Shown: positions 51,861 through 63,407 of the stretch, piece by piece | Position numbering within the stretch: the first letter of the stretch is position 1 | Layout of the letters: every line of letters starts with the position of its first letter | Source: Anadara kagoshimensis | Lineage: Eukaryota; Mollusca; Bivalvia; Arcoida; Arcidae | Length of the DNA: 64,000 nt | Direction of reading: 5' to 3' | Assembly: GCA_021292105.1 (NCBI GenBank) | Contig: CM037874.1 | Location: 41,587,309-41,651,308, forward strand | Translations under genes and position numbers: made by a program | The notes under the pieces: model-generated | Seen by the model: the letters and a program-made list of their open reading frames with translations, nothing else | Told to the model about the DNA's origin: nothing | The model's database searches: none

Positions 51861-52165
51861 ATCAGAAACTACCTATTGAAGTTTGCCGTGGGAAGATTAT
51901 ACCAAAAAACCAAGACATCATGGATTATGTGAACTTTGTAAAAGTGATTTTATACATGTTTGGTTTTTATTGCAATATGAATATGAGAAATTTTCTGTTG
52001 CAAAAATGTATTCTATTGATATAAATAATACATTCTTTTTTCTAATAATGGACCAAAATATTATTAAAAATTTTATTTATTTATTTATTTTGTATTTATT
52101 TATTTTGTATTTACCAATTAAATATTTGTTAAATGAATTTGATAAGATAGTTGAACATTAGCATT
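51850..52165 (+). pseudogene. Relic of a LINE ORF2 C-terminus
   Basis: Across two frames it reads like KLPIEVCRGK..IPKN and GLCELCKSDFIHVWFLLQYE, recalling the LPIE..RW..IP..xRxCxxCxxxxxGDExHxLxxC zinc-finger ending of many non-LTR reverse transcriptases. The invariant Glu/His pair is altered, and the tail becomes (TTTA)n-rich. Heavily decayed. Confidence 0.55.
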
Positions 52166-52603
52166 GGGATGGATGGGTGCAGTGTATCATGAATAATCAC
52201 ATTTATTAAAATGTGTATTAGCATTTTTACTTATATTTGTATTGCGCACATCATGACTGGACCAAGTTACTGTTTTTGTGTAAATTAAAAGGATAAACGT
52301 TTAATATATATCCCATTGTTTTTTGCCTAACAAACAGTATATCTTCTATTTCTAAATAACCATCTACTTTTTCTTTCTCTCAAGTTGTATATTTTCCTCT
52401 TCATGTAAACATTTGAATTAATTTACTGTTTTGCTTGGAATATCTCTTAGAATCATTTTTACCGGCATCAGTCCATTTTAATCTCATAATGACCATGTCA
52501 CGTTGTCAGTTACCCAGTGGTCAGCTATCGATATAGCTCTTGGTAACGAGGTTTGTGAAATTTACCTGGAAGAGTTATTCCGCCTGATCATTATACAATA
52601 TTT

Positions 52604-52906
52604 TTGCAGTCGTGACTGGCAGTTATAACCCTATAAACGCCATTTCTAGACAGTTCGATGGTTATATTTACATTTCCCATTTTTGAAAATCTTATTTTGG
52701 TATTTTAATCCTAAAAAACTTTAAAACACTGTCGTGTACGACATGTATTTCCAATCACTGGAACAGCCAATCAATGACGTCAAGCGTATAGCCGCAAGGA
52801 AAAGATGTGTGACGTCACATTAGCAATGGCATTTATACTCCTTTAACTGCCATCTGGTCTTAAACAAAGTTTAATACATTAAAACATCACAAATGTAAAT
52901 ATTTAC
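52604..52906. mobile_element. Inverted-repeat element (GGCAGTTATA family), copy 2
   Basis: Starts ACTGGCAGTTATAACCCTAT and AAACGCCATTTCTAGACAGT; contains CACTGTCGTGTACGACATGT, CAGCCAATCAATGACGTCA and GTGTGACGTCACATTAGCAA; ends TTTAACTGCCATCTGGTCTT. It is the reverse complement of 21645-21975 and lies 0.85 kb before the GIT start codon; its TGACGTCA motifs are CRE-like. Confidence 0.8.
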
Positions 52907-53747
52907 AAATAATATCCAGTGGTGTGGTATTTATAGTACTTTTTGGGGTTAATTACATTCTCGCTTTTATTTTTACAGTCAGCATTTAAAACCATCTTAA
53001 AAATAAAACACGATTTACCTTTGAACTGACAAATAATAATGTAAAAATAATATGACCTTATTATGATTATTATTTTCAGTTTGATGTTTTTTATTGAAAT
53101 GTCTTATTTATTTTTTTGGGGAAAAGTGTGCTTCAGCTTTTTAAAAATTAAACCAATTCAAAAATTGTAATTCAATACAATGTCAGGATTTTTCTACCCA
53201 TCCATATTCAGTTTATCAGTATCTTAACAATAAGTGTAAAAACTAGGTTTCCATTTAAAATAATTAGTAGCCAAATTTCCAATATTTGTGAAAATGTAGT
53301 CCTTTTTGAAGTATTTTCCTTAAATTTGCTAAAATAGGTTACTTTTTGAAAGAATTCCTCAGAAATTAGTAGCCAATGGCGATTTTGGCTACCAGGAATG
53401 GAAACATAGCAAAAAGACGGAGTAGTTAAAAAAATGTAGTGAAAAGTGAACCATGATAGGCGGAAACTACACAGAAGTCCAAGTCGCCAGACTATATTTT
53501 ACAGTATGCCACTAAAAATTAATTAATTTCGATGCACCACAAAAACAACGTATTTATCCTATAATTGTGTTCAATAAGTTTTCAAATTGATTATTTATAA
53601 CTTACAAAAATGCTAATTAATATTTAGTTAATATAAAATACGAAACTACGGTCAAGATATATTGCTGTGAATGGGACAGGAGGGTGGAATCCGAACAATA
53701 ACATTGACATTTATTTAGAAAACTATTGGAATTAAACAGTAGTTTTC

Positions 53748-53805
53748 ATGTCCAGAGGGAAGGTGCGGACCGCGGCAGAAGTGTGCGCGGATTGTGGCGG
53801 GGCTG
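53748..53805 (+). CDS. GIT: GIT-family ArfGAP, first coding exon (gene continues beyond the window)
   Basis: Reads MSRGKVRTAAEVCADCGGA, then one base of a split codon and the strong donor GTAAGT. An in-frame TAA at 53733 makes this the first possible Met. GIT1/GIT2 proteins begin MSRK/MSKR...EVCADC, where CADC is the first CxxC pair of the ArfGAP zinc finger; the next exon would be expected to encode DPGWAS. GIT proteins are Arf6 GAPs that scaffold PIX/PAK and paxillin at focal adhesions (family knowledge). The exon is GC-rich compared with its surroundings. I found no second GIT exon up to 64000. The call rests on 19 residues plus the ANKRD13 neighbour. Confidence 0.78.
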
Positions 53806-55513
53806 GTAAGTAAAAATCATACGATTTTGGAAAAAATTGGATCCAAGTTTTGGTTTGATGTAAACAGCATCATGCATCCACTCGTTGATGTATCATTTTA
53901 CTATTTATTTCTAATGACTAGATGAGTCAGATAACTATCATAAATTTAACTTATTTTGCCTGTGTATTTAAAGTTTGTTTGTAGGAATTGGTGTTATTTT
54001 GGTACTGGAAAATTAAGTTGATCTGTTGAATATACTTTTTAAATTAGGTTATGATAAACCGGTCTCTTCTTTTGGTAACTGTCCTCCACAGACTGACAGC
54101 AGTGACTCTATCTCTCAGAGTCCATTCCATTTATACATTCCTTTTTTTTCCAGATCTAGAAATCACTGCTGTGACAGAAGATTTTAGTCTAATTCTAATT
54201 TTAGCATCTATATGCCTAATGTAGATTATATACTAGGTCAAATCTTTCAGAGCCCTTATCTATTTCTCTATATTTCTTAGGTAAAATCCCAAATTCCTTT
54301 AAAATGATTTGTTTTGAATCTCTCAAGATCTGGCCAAGATGTTGCTGTTGAAACTTTCAAAAAGGAGACATATTGTGGGAAATTCCATGAAAATTTGACA
54401 CAATTTTTCAACTCAACAGTTTTGCTTTGCTTTTGCAGTCTTTGTGGTGATAAAATTGTGCTTTCTATTAACATACTTTATACCTTTACATATTTACATT
54501 CATGTATTTTCATTTTGGAGAAACACGCTTATCCTTAGACCTACTATAGAAATTAAGTAGGACTGTCATTGATAGATCGATATATTGATATATCATTGAT
54601 AAAAACCATGGATACATTTTTTGATACATTTTCTGAGTATCGATATCAACAAAAAATGGTTCTGTTCATGGCTAAGGTTGGAGTAGTCAGTGACACATAG
54701 ATTAAACTGGTTGTAAATGTATTATAATTACAACCTACTATTTTAATGTATCTCAAAACCTACTGACATTCAAAACAAAGTGCATGTAATATTAAAAACA
54801 TTTAAGACAACACCAGACAAGCCAAATATTGGTGGAAAATAATCTGTCTATAAAAGATTCAACCAAAAATAAACTATTTTAATCACTTTTCTGATATATT
54901 TTTCAGTTGATATATCGATATTCAAATTCTCATCAATGAAAGCTCTAAAATTAGGTATAATTGAGTGTCACGAACACAATGACTCTGACAGTACCCATGG
55001 GGTCTCACTGAAGCAGATTTGGGACTGAAATTGGGGCCCATTCCCAATGCAATAAAGTATGCTTTTTTTCCCAATTGATAATGGTGATATTCCCAATTTC
55101 TTTGTATGTTGTGTATACATACAAATGATGTTTTCCAAACCTTCATCTCTCAGACATACAGTTAGAAAATGCTGTAAATAATTTCAGAGGGATAAAAGAT
55201 AGACAAAGAGAATTCTAATGTGCATTTAATGATATTTCATGACCAGTAAAAGTATGAAAGTATTATTTTTGCCTCTTGTTGAATTTTCCCAAAATGCGTC
55301 AAAACACCGCTTAGTTTCCTAATTCCAAGGGCCCTGGCCTCATTCCCAAAATGGGATTAAAGACCCCTGGTACTGGTAATCTGTTAAATTTTACAGTATT
55401 ATAAACCTCAAAAAAAGATGAATAACATTTATTATAGATCTGTATGTATGTGTCATGTTGTTTGATATCTTTAAAGGACCACTACAGCAGCTCATTTGCA
55501 GGGATATCATAAT

Positions 55514-55534
55514 TTTTTTAGCTCACCTGAGCCA

Positions 55535-55566
<32 letters not shown>

Positions 55567-55583
55567 GTCCGTTGTCTGTCGTC

Positions 55584-55622
<39 letters not shown>

Positions 55623-55670
55623 ACGAACCACTGGGCAGATTTCAACCAAATTTGGCACAAAGCACCACTA

Positions 55671-55709
<39 letters not shown>

Positions 55710-57336
55710 CCCTCTTTAAAGGGGAGATAATTGAGAATTATTGAAACTTTGTTGGTATTTTTCAAAAATCTTCTTCTCAAAAACTATTCGGCCTGTAAAG
55801 CTTAAACTTTTGTGGAGGCATCCTTAGGAAGTGTAGATTCAAGTTTGTTCAAATCATGGTCCCCGGGGGTAGGGAGGGGCCACAAGAGGGGATCAAGTTT
55901 TACATAGGAGTATATAGAGAAAATCTTTAAAAATCTTCTTCTCAAAAACTATTAGGCCTGAAAAGCTCAAATTAAAATGGAAGCATCCTGAGGTAGTGTA
56001 GATTCAAGTTTGTTCAAATCATGGTCCCCGGGGGTAGGGAGGGGTCACAAGAGGGGGATCAAGTTTTACATAGGAATATATAAAGAAAATTTTTAAAAAT
56101 CTTTTTCTCAAAAACTATTAGGCCAGAAAAGCTCAAATTAAAATGGAAGCATCCTCAGGTAGTGTAGATTCAAGTTTGTTCAAATCATAGTCCCTGGGGG
56201 TAGGGTGGGGCCACAAGAGGGGGGTCAAGTTTTACACAGGAATATATAGAGAGAATCTTTAAAAATCTTCTCCTCAAAAACTATTAGGCCAGGAAAGCTC
56301 AAATTAAAATGGAAGCATCCTCAGGTAGTGTAGATTCAAGTTTGTTCAAATCATGGTCCCCGGGGGTAGGGAGGGGCCACAAGAGGGGGATCAAGTTTTA
56401 CATAGGAGTATATAGAGAAAATCTTTAAAAATCTTCTTCTCAAAAACTATTAAGCCTGAAAAGCTCAAATTAAAATGGAAGCATCCTCAGGTAGTGTAGA
56501 TTCAAGTTTGTTCAAATCATGGTCCCCGGGGGTAGGGAGGGGTCACAAGAGGGGGATCAAGTTTTACATAGGAATATATAAAGAAAATTTTTAAAAATCT
56601 TTTTCTCAAAAACTATTAGGCCAGAAAAGCTCAAATTAAAATGGAAGCATCCTCAGGTAGTGTAGATTCAAGTTTGTTCAAATCATAGTCCCTGGGGGTA
56701 GGGTGGGGCCACAAGAGGGGGGTCAAGTTTTACACAGGAATATATAGAGAGAATCTTTAAAAATCTTCTCCTCAAAAACTATTAGGCCAGGAAAGCTCAA
56801 ATTAAAATGGAAGCATCCTCAGGTAGTGTAGATTCAAGTTTGTTCAAATCATGGTTAAATAATAGTGTATTTTCCATGCTGTATTCTTTTATATAAGTAT
56901 TTTGATATAAAGTTAAATATATTGTTCATGAGAAATATATTAATTGTACTTGTATTTAAAAGCTAATTTTTAATGTAAATCCTGCTGTATTCTATAATTT
57001 CTATTTGCCATTTCCCGATTACAGTATTCGGCCTATGCATTTTCTCTCTTTTGAGATTGGTAGATTGCATGATGAAAATTTTTTTTAAAATTATTTCATT
57101 GGTTGAAATGCTGTAAGAAAAAGGTAACGGAATAAGCCGAGGCTTGTCGAAACATCAACCTTTTACGGTACATAGAAATACTTACAAATTGTTTAGTGAA
57201 AAGCATCGGTAGGAAGTATAGATTTCAGTTTGTACAAAACCTCCCTCCCCTGCACTCACTTCAATACTGAACTCATTTCGGCTTCTACCTAGCAAGTTGC
57301 TCAGGTGAGCGATGTGGCCCCTGGGCCTCTTGTTTA
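55514..57336 (-). mobile_element. Helitron-like ('pearl'-type) element with a 166-bp tandem core
   Basis: On the minus strand it starts ACAAGAGGCCCAGGGGCCAC, CGCTCACCTGAGCAAC and ends with the hairpin GAGCC-TTTG-GGCTC then AGGTGAGCTAA. Next to that end is a CGACGACGACGACG-type run (55577-55597). The ends match 8370-9927, but the core does not. No coding capacity. Confidence 0.72.
55850..56850. repeat. 166-bp tandem array, six copies in two trimeric higher-order units
   Basis: CAAATCAT(G/A)G begins at 55850, 56015, 56181, 56347, 56513, 56679 and 56845. Copies 1/4 share GGAGTATATAGAGAAAATCT, 2/5 share GGAATATATAAAGAAAATTT, 3/6 share CATAGTCCCTGGGGGTAGGG. The 498-bp trimer is thus duplicated almost exactly. 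Confidence 0.96.
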
Positions 57337-57469
57337 AGTAGCAGGAAAAAAGTTAAAAGTAGGGGAGAATAGAGAGATATTTCTTCATTAAACAATAGAA
57401 TATTACACAAAAGTAGTCGGCAATTTTCAGGGAGTAGGAGGTGATTTTCTCCGATCACCATTTTCTACT

Positions 57470-57795
57470 GACATCCTTGACTTTGTAGAGCATTTGCTCT
57501 GTATGTGTGAGTTTGTGGGTTTGAACCCCAGTTTGGGTCTGACCAAGACTTGGAAATAGGTAGTAACTATTCTTTCACCAAGCAGGCAGCCATTTCCAGA
57601 AATGGAAGTCACAGGGCCCTTCAAAAGAGATCTTGAAAAAATGATGTCCCATGTCATGGTAGGCATTGAAGTTAAAGAACCCTCCCTGCACAATGGCCTG
57701 AGCACACTGCATGCAAATGTCAAAATTTCTGCCATATCACCTATAGCTGGTGATTTCGTGATATAAATATTCTTGACTGGGACATAAAATGGTTA
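57470..57795 (+). mobile_element. SINE family B, diverged, with (AATC)n tail
   Basis: CTTTGTAGAGCATTTGCTCT (A-box region), GTGGGTTTGAACCCCAGTTT (B box), TATTCTTTCACCAAGCAGGC, AATATTCTTGACTGGGACAT, then (AATC)n at 57805-57835. Confidence 0.75.
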
Positions 57796-58169
57796 ACCAT
57801 AATCAATAAATCAATCAATCAATCAATCAATCAATCTTATTGAGAATTTAGCAACATATGTCACTTCTGCAAATAAATTTATACATATAGCAGTATGTAT
57901 ATGTACACATTACCAGTATCTGAAATTAGGGTGAATTTTAGCCGGCTAATAAAGAATTCACAAAACATTACAGGTCTGATTTGAAAGGTAGGATTCACAG
58001 ACCTGCATAAAATTTGAACCCTGATATGTTATTTTGGAAATTTATGTGCATTGAATTTCCATTCATGTATATCATGAAATATCACCACCATGAAATATCT
58101 CTTGCTTGTGCAGAAATATTACTACTTCCATTGAATTTGAAGCGAAACATTTTCAATTGTCATTTTATT

Positions 58170-58450
58170 TACCAAAGGTTGTTGTTTTCTCTGGGTACTC
58201 CAGTTTCCTCTACCATACACGAACAGGCCACCTTGATATTAGGGATTAAGATTAGCAGGGGCCCAGTGGATCATGGCTCCTAAAACTCTTTCTAGGCCCC
58301 TAAATGTTTATACATTTTAGCGTTTTATTACTATTAAGACTTCTTTTCTGAAGTGAGCTGGGCCCCTAACTCAAAATAGTTAAGCTTCATCCCTGTAATG
58401 ATATAAATGACATAATCTTGACTGGGGCGTAAAATACCATTCTTTACTTA
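58170..58450 (+). mobile_element. SINE family A fragment split by a small inverted-repeat element
   Basis: CTCTGGGTACTCCAGTTTCC, CTACCATACACGAACAGGCC, CACCTTGATAT stops at about 58240 and resumes near 58399 with GATATAAATGACATAATCTT, GACTGGGGCGTAAAATACC. Confidence 0.7.
58241..58397. mobile_element. CAGGGATGAAG element, copy 1
   Basis: Left AGGGATTAAGATTAGCAGGG, GCCC; right GGGCCCCTAACTCAAAATAG, TTAAGCTTCATCCCTG. Inverted relative to 62722-62871. About 157 bp. Confidence 0.75.
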
Positions 58451-59584
58451 ACACATAAACACTTTATGCCATATTCAAAATTAGCAAGGTTTTATTTGTT
58501 TACAAAGATGACTGAATATATAGGTACTCGCACATCCAAACGTTCATAATCATATTGAAAATATCACTCAAGATAGATTAATCAAACTGTTTTCCCCTTG
58601 TTTCCTCTTGATTCTTGATAATCCAAATTTCAAGAAAAGGGGGTTCCCCTAAAATCCTAGATTGATCCCTTGACTAATAAGGAAAAAATAAAATTTTGCC
58701 AGGAAAAAAATTCCTTAAGGCTTCTTTAACAGAGCATGTATGATTGGAAAATGTTCTTTCTTTTTTTAATAATTCATTATAAAGGAGAGACTTCCATTTG
58801 TAGCCTCCATGAAAATTTTAATTTTAAATGAAGAAAAGTCTAAAGATGACAGAATCAGACCATTTTGAACATTTATGTGAAAAACAATTCAAAAATTTTA
58901 CATAGATTTTGCAAAAGGAAGTTTTAGTAAAATAAAATAAAAAACAACCTTTAACATTTTGCTATATTCATGATACTAATGATGAGTATTTTAGCTGTTA
59001 TTAATTTTTGATGAGGAAATGGGTCATCCAGTCTGTGTAATGAATTAGTGAGACGTTGATTTCTCTATGATATTGATGTTTTGTTATGTAACTCTTAATG
59101 TGCTTCTTCTTCAGATGTGTATCTCGGAGATTACTGCATCACTGCATCGTTTAACATAAAAGCATTAATACACATGTACTTCTAAATCACATGTCTCCCC
59201 ACCAACTGTGATCATCAAATATTCTTGTAACAAACATAATTATTTTGTTTATACATATACAAGAACGATGATTGACAACAAATGGAATTATTTTTAGCTG
59301 CTAGGCTTATTTCATATTCTGAGCCTGAAAATATTGGTGTAAACATCAAGATATCCAACAATGATCAAAATTTGGCTAAAATTATAACCAGTCCCAATTT
59401 TATTTTTATACTGTCTGGAAGATTGCACGGAATATTGCAAGCCAAACAATTCTAAATTTGGCTTTTAAAAACTAAAATTAAAGATTGAAATTCTTCATGA
59501 TTGAAATAATCTACTAAATTTTAATTTTAATTTTCGCAAAAGTAAAAAACTATACAATGTATTCATCATTTTTGTAATTGTGTA

Positions 59585-59830
59585 AATTGAGACCATCTCT
59601 ATATAAAGACCACCTGCCCATTTAGTGCCAATATTTTAAGGTTCCTGTGCTTCATATTTCAACCAAAAGGAACCTCTATATGAAGACCACTTGTCTGTAC
59701 AGATCATTTGTTTAAAGTCTCTTAGCTTCCTATTCAAACCAAAAAACAATTTTTGTATACTGACCATTTGCCTATGAAGTCCTTAATTTAAGGCCCTATG
59801 GGTGGTCTTTATATACAGGTTTCACTGTAT
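59585..59830. repeat. AACCTG/TTTATA repeat family, tandem-like copy
   Basis: ATATAAAGACCACCTGCCCA, TATATGAAGACCACTTGTCT, GGTGGTCTTTATATACAGGT; ends TTTCACTGTA. The unit GACCACnTGnC recurs about every 65-70 bases. Confidence 0.65.
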
Positions 59831-60196
59831 ATTTGTGCTGAAAAGTCCTGTAATATCATGTCAAGTACTAGGTTTCCACAAATTTAAGATTATTACTTGC
59901 CAAATTTTCTAAATTTGTGAAAATATATTATTTTTAAAGTATTTTTTTTTCCCCACAAAAATAGGTTACCGTTTGATAAAAAATTCTGGAAATTAGTAAC
60001 CAATGATGATTTTGTCTACTAGGAATGGAAACATAAAAAGTAACATCTGATTAAATAATCCTACTTGATACTGTAATACTTGTGTAAATACATGATTTAG
60101 TAATCTCTAAATAAGCATCTATTAATAGGACATTCTGTCATAAGGTGTTTATACTTGTGTACTTCAAGCTAAATTTCATTTCTATTTGAAAGGGTC

Positions 60197-60430
60197 AGTG
60201 GTCTCAGTGGCTGAGTGGTCTAAAACAGCTGCATATAGATAAAATCTCCTCACTGTCTGGGTTCGAACCCTAATCAGATCTTAGTGTGAGAAAGTTTGTC
60301 CATTTGTTTTTCAAAAGTCTGTTTTCTGATGGTCTGTGGTTTTATCAGGATACTCTGGTTTCCTCTACTATCCCTGAACTGACTGTCTTGATTTAAGTGA
60401 AATATAAATCTCCTATTACTCCACACTACA
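60197..60430 (+). mobile_element. SINE family A copy
   Basis: GGTCTCAGTGGCTGAGTGGT CTAAAAC (A box), GGGTTCGAACCCTAATCAG (B box), TCTTAGTGTGAGAAAGTTTG, CTCTACTATCCCTGAACTGA. Confidence 0.78.
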
Positions 60431-61236
60431 CTCTTCTCTAAACATTTTTCACTGTTCTTGGTATTCATTAACAAGATTTTACTTGTAAATTTAGGTTATC
60501 CACCAAATAAAGTCAATTAAGACCACTTTTCCCTGTCTCCCTTGCTGGTCTTTATACACAGGTTATACTGTATGATATATAATGGGACCTGTAAAAACAT
60601 TGTTACACTTGTATTTCATTTGTATGATGATGGAGGAAACAGGAGTGCCCAGAGAAAAACCACTTAAAACTCCAGCAAAGCAATCTGATGCCTGCTTATA
60701 CCAGCGAGAGAAGTTTTAGTTCACAATTTAAAAAAAAAATAAAAAAAAACATTGCTTACCAAGGATTGACAAAATGCAGCAAATGAAAAAATCTCATGTG
60801 GAATGGTAAAATGGAGATTAACCATAGTCAATAAATCAATGATGTATACCACTACACTGTAAATTATCATGCATGTTTAAAACTGGTCATATCAATACAT
60901 ACTGTATATCTTTTCAAAATTAGATCAATTCAATTGTTGAAGACATCATTCTTATAAAAATAAATGGTTTTTTTTTCAGCTAAAATAGTGTTGCATCTTG
61001 AAAAATGTATTTTTTTCCATATTTTTATATTTTTCCTGAAAATTAAAAAGAAAATTGCAAAAATTTCTTTTAAAAGAAAACAACTTTGTTGCATACATTA
61101 GATCATTAATTTAAACTCCAATATTTCAAATTTATTAATGGATTTTTTACACGCTGATTGGAATATAAATGTATGGCTAATATGTATTTCTGGATGGCAG
61201 TGTATGTGTGTTTGTGTAAGGTCATATATGGAAAAT

Positions 61237-61485
61237 GGGACCTCAGTGGCTGGGTGGTCTAAAATGCAGGCTTATAGATCACAGCGCCTCTCACCCCTAG
61301 GTTCAAATCCCGCTCTGGACAGACTCTAGCGTGAGAAAGTTTGTCAGTTTGCTTGTTGAAGTTAAGTGGTTTTCTCCAGGCACTCCAGTTTCCTGTACCA
61401 TCCAGGAACTGACTGCCTAGATATAAGTGAAAGAATCTTGATTACCGGTAGGGTGTAAAACACTGTTACTCAACTCAACTCTCAT
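61237..61485 (+). mobile_element. SINE family A, near full length
   Basis: GGGACCTCAGTGGCTGGGTG GTCTAAAATGC (A box), TAGGTTCAAATCCCGCTCTG (B box), GACTCTAGCGTGAGAAAGTT, GGTTTTCTCCAGGCACTCC, TAGATATAAGTGAAAGAATC; ends in CTCAACTCAACTC. The best-preserved family A copy. Confidence 0.82.
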
Positions 61486-61789
61486 GTGGAAAATATTTCT
61501 ACAAGGTTTTGTTGTTGTTAAATTTTCATTGAAGAATTTAAGTTAAAAACACATGTTTATAGACCAACACTTAATGATTGACTTGGCACTAATCAGCAGG
61601 GACTACAGACGTGTATGACATGTGCAGTAGTAGATCTGGCTTATTGTTTATTGCATTATTTACTGCATTCTTGGTGCAAGGAATATTAACATGTGCATCT
61701 GCACTAAAAATTGTTAATGCTGAATGTGTACGGTAAATCAAAACAACAGTGTTATGTCGTCTAGTTATTTTGGTTTTAGTTGTTGCAAA

Positions 61790-61865
61790 AATGATGATGA
61801 TGATGATGATGATGATGATGTTAAAATGATGATGATGATGATAATGATGATGATGATGATGATAG

Positions 61866-61904
<39 letters not shown>

Positions 61905-61906
61905 CG
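61790..61906 (+). repeat. (GAT)n microsatellite
   Basis: About 38 ATG/GAT triplets with a few interruptions. It gives poly-Asp, poly-Met and poly-His frames on the two strands that are not genes. Confidence 0.95.
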
Positions 61907-62679
61907 ATGTCTACAAATCCAGTGTTTCAACATTGCAGATTCAACCCTGGTACCAGTACATAATCGTCCAAGTAACCTGTGATAATTATGGTTTTGTAGT
62001 TAAGTGATCTAGCACTCTTAAAGGTCACCATAAATGCACACTGATACAAAGCAGATCAGAAACACTTGGTCAAAACTGGCACCACATGGACTTGTGTTTA
62101 GACTGAATCTTAAATAAAAAAATATTTTCATGAATAGCTGAAAAATTGCTAATGCAAATGTTAAACAACATTCATACAAGAACCAAACCTCATAAATTTT
62201 TAAAATCTACTACATGTACATGTGTATGAGCAAATACATTTTCCTAACTTATAGGTTACAACTAAAAATTTTTAAAAATTGTTTCCATCTAGTAGTGACT
62301 ATTCACAGTTTTGCTATTAGAATTATGAATGTGTTTTGTAAATATGGTACCAGTATATTATGATATTGGTCCATAACTGATATATATTTTTTTAGCATCT
62401 TTAGTTCCAGTTCATTGGAAATACACTCTGACTGGCTTGGCATGCTATCAACTACACTCCATAATACCACACATACTAGATAAGACTTCTAATACAAGAA
62501 AAATCTAAAAAAAAAAAAAAAAAACATATATATTTTTAGATAAAGAATTATCACTGAATGAAGTTGTACAGAATTTCTGAAACTACAAGAATCCGTTTTA
62601 TCTTGTAAATCTTGTAAATCAAAAATATCGCTTTGAAATTGTGACAATTCACAGCTGCAACTGCTTTACTGGTATTAAT

Positions 62680-63185
62680 TTGGGGGCTCCAGGAAGGGAC
62701 ATTTCAGTGGTGCATCGATAGGCAGGGATGAAGCCTAACTATTTTGAGTTAGGGGCCCAGCTCGCTTTATTAAAGAATTGGAGCTAGCCTAAAATGTTTA
62801 AACATTAGAGGGCCCAGACTGATTTTTAGTACCCATTGGCTACTGGGCCCCTGCTAATCTTCATCCCTGGAGGGGGCTCTAAACAGGATCATTTCAATGA
62901 TGCATTGTGACTGAATATTAGTTGGAGCTTAAGAAAGGGACATTTCAAAGGTACATCAAGACTGGTATCAATTGGGGCCTCAGAAAGGGACATTTCAACT
63001 TGTATGAACTAAGGCCTCAGAAAGAGACATTTTAAAGATACATTTATTGGTTGGGGCTCTAGGCAGGGACATTTCAATGGTGCATCACAACTGAATATTA
63101 GTTGGAGCTTGAGAGAGGGACATTTCAAAGGTATTAATTGGGGCCTCAGAAAGGGACATTTCAAAGGTGTATCAGGACTGCTTTC
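62680..63185. repeat. ~60-bp degenerate tandem array interrupted by a small transposon
   Basis: (A/G)GGGACATTTCAA recurs at about 62695, 62935, 62988, 63066, 63118 and 63157, with AGTTGGAGCTT and AATTGGGGCCTCAGAAAG between. The element at 62722-62871 is inserted in it. Confidence 0.82.
62722..62871. mobile_element. CAGGGATGAAG element, copy 2
   Basis: Left CAGGGATGAAGCCTAACTAT, TTTGAGTTAGGGGCCCAGCTC; right CTGGGCCCCTGCTAATCTTC and ATCCCTG. Reverse of 58241-58397. Confidence 0.8.
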
Positions 63186-63407
63186 ATGGTCTGTTTACAT
63201 GTAGCTGTATTTAAGTAGTTTTTATCACTGTTTTTTTATTGATTCTTAAAGCTGTTTTCAGTTTGATCGCTAATAATTAAAACTATCAGATAAAATAAAA
63301 CCTGATAAAATGTTGATATGCTGAAATAAGCTCAATATATCTTTTCCAATGAAATTATATATATGTTTATCTCTCTCAATTGAACTGTAGTCCTAAGATT
63401 AAGAGTC

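Larger units (their letters stand above)
48972..53747. promoter_or_regulatory. Shared intergenic/promoter interval between ANKRD13 and GIT
   Basis: 4.8 kb separate the two start codons, which point away from each other. The 5' UTRs and promoters of both genes must begin here unless upstream non-coding exons exist. No TATA box or CpG island is convincing. It contains a tRNA-type SINE (50076-50400), a solo end of a MITE (50607-50690), an AT-rich segment matching 46868-47400 in reverse (51380-51860), a LINE relic (51850-52165) and an inverted-repeat element (52604-52906). 48980-49100 and 53650-53747 are the likely promoter-proximal parts. Confidence 0.55.

Noticed and set aside
59115..59160. Possible GIT exon 2 after TTCTTCTTCAG
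   Set aside because: The acceptor looks good but the translation (DVYLGDYCITAS) does not fit the ArfGAP finger.
61589..61963. Poly-His (minus) and poly-Asp/poly-Met (plus) frames
   Set aside because: Translation of the (GAT)n microsatellite.
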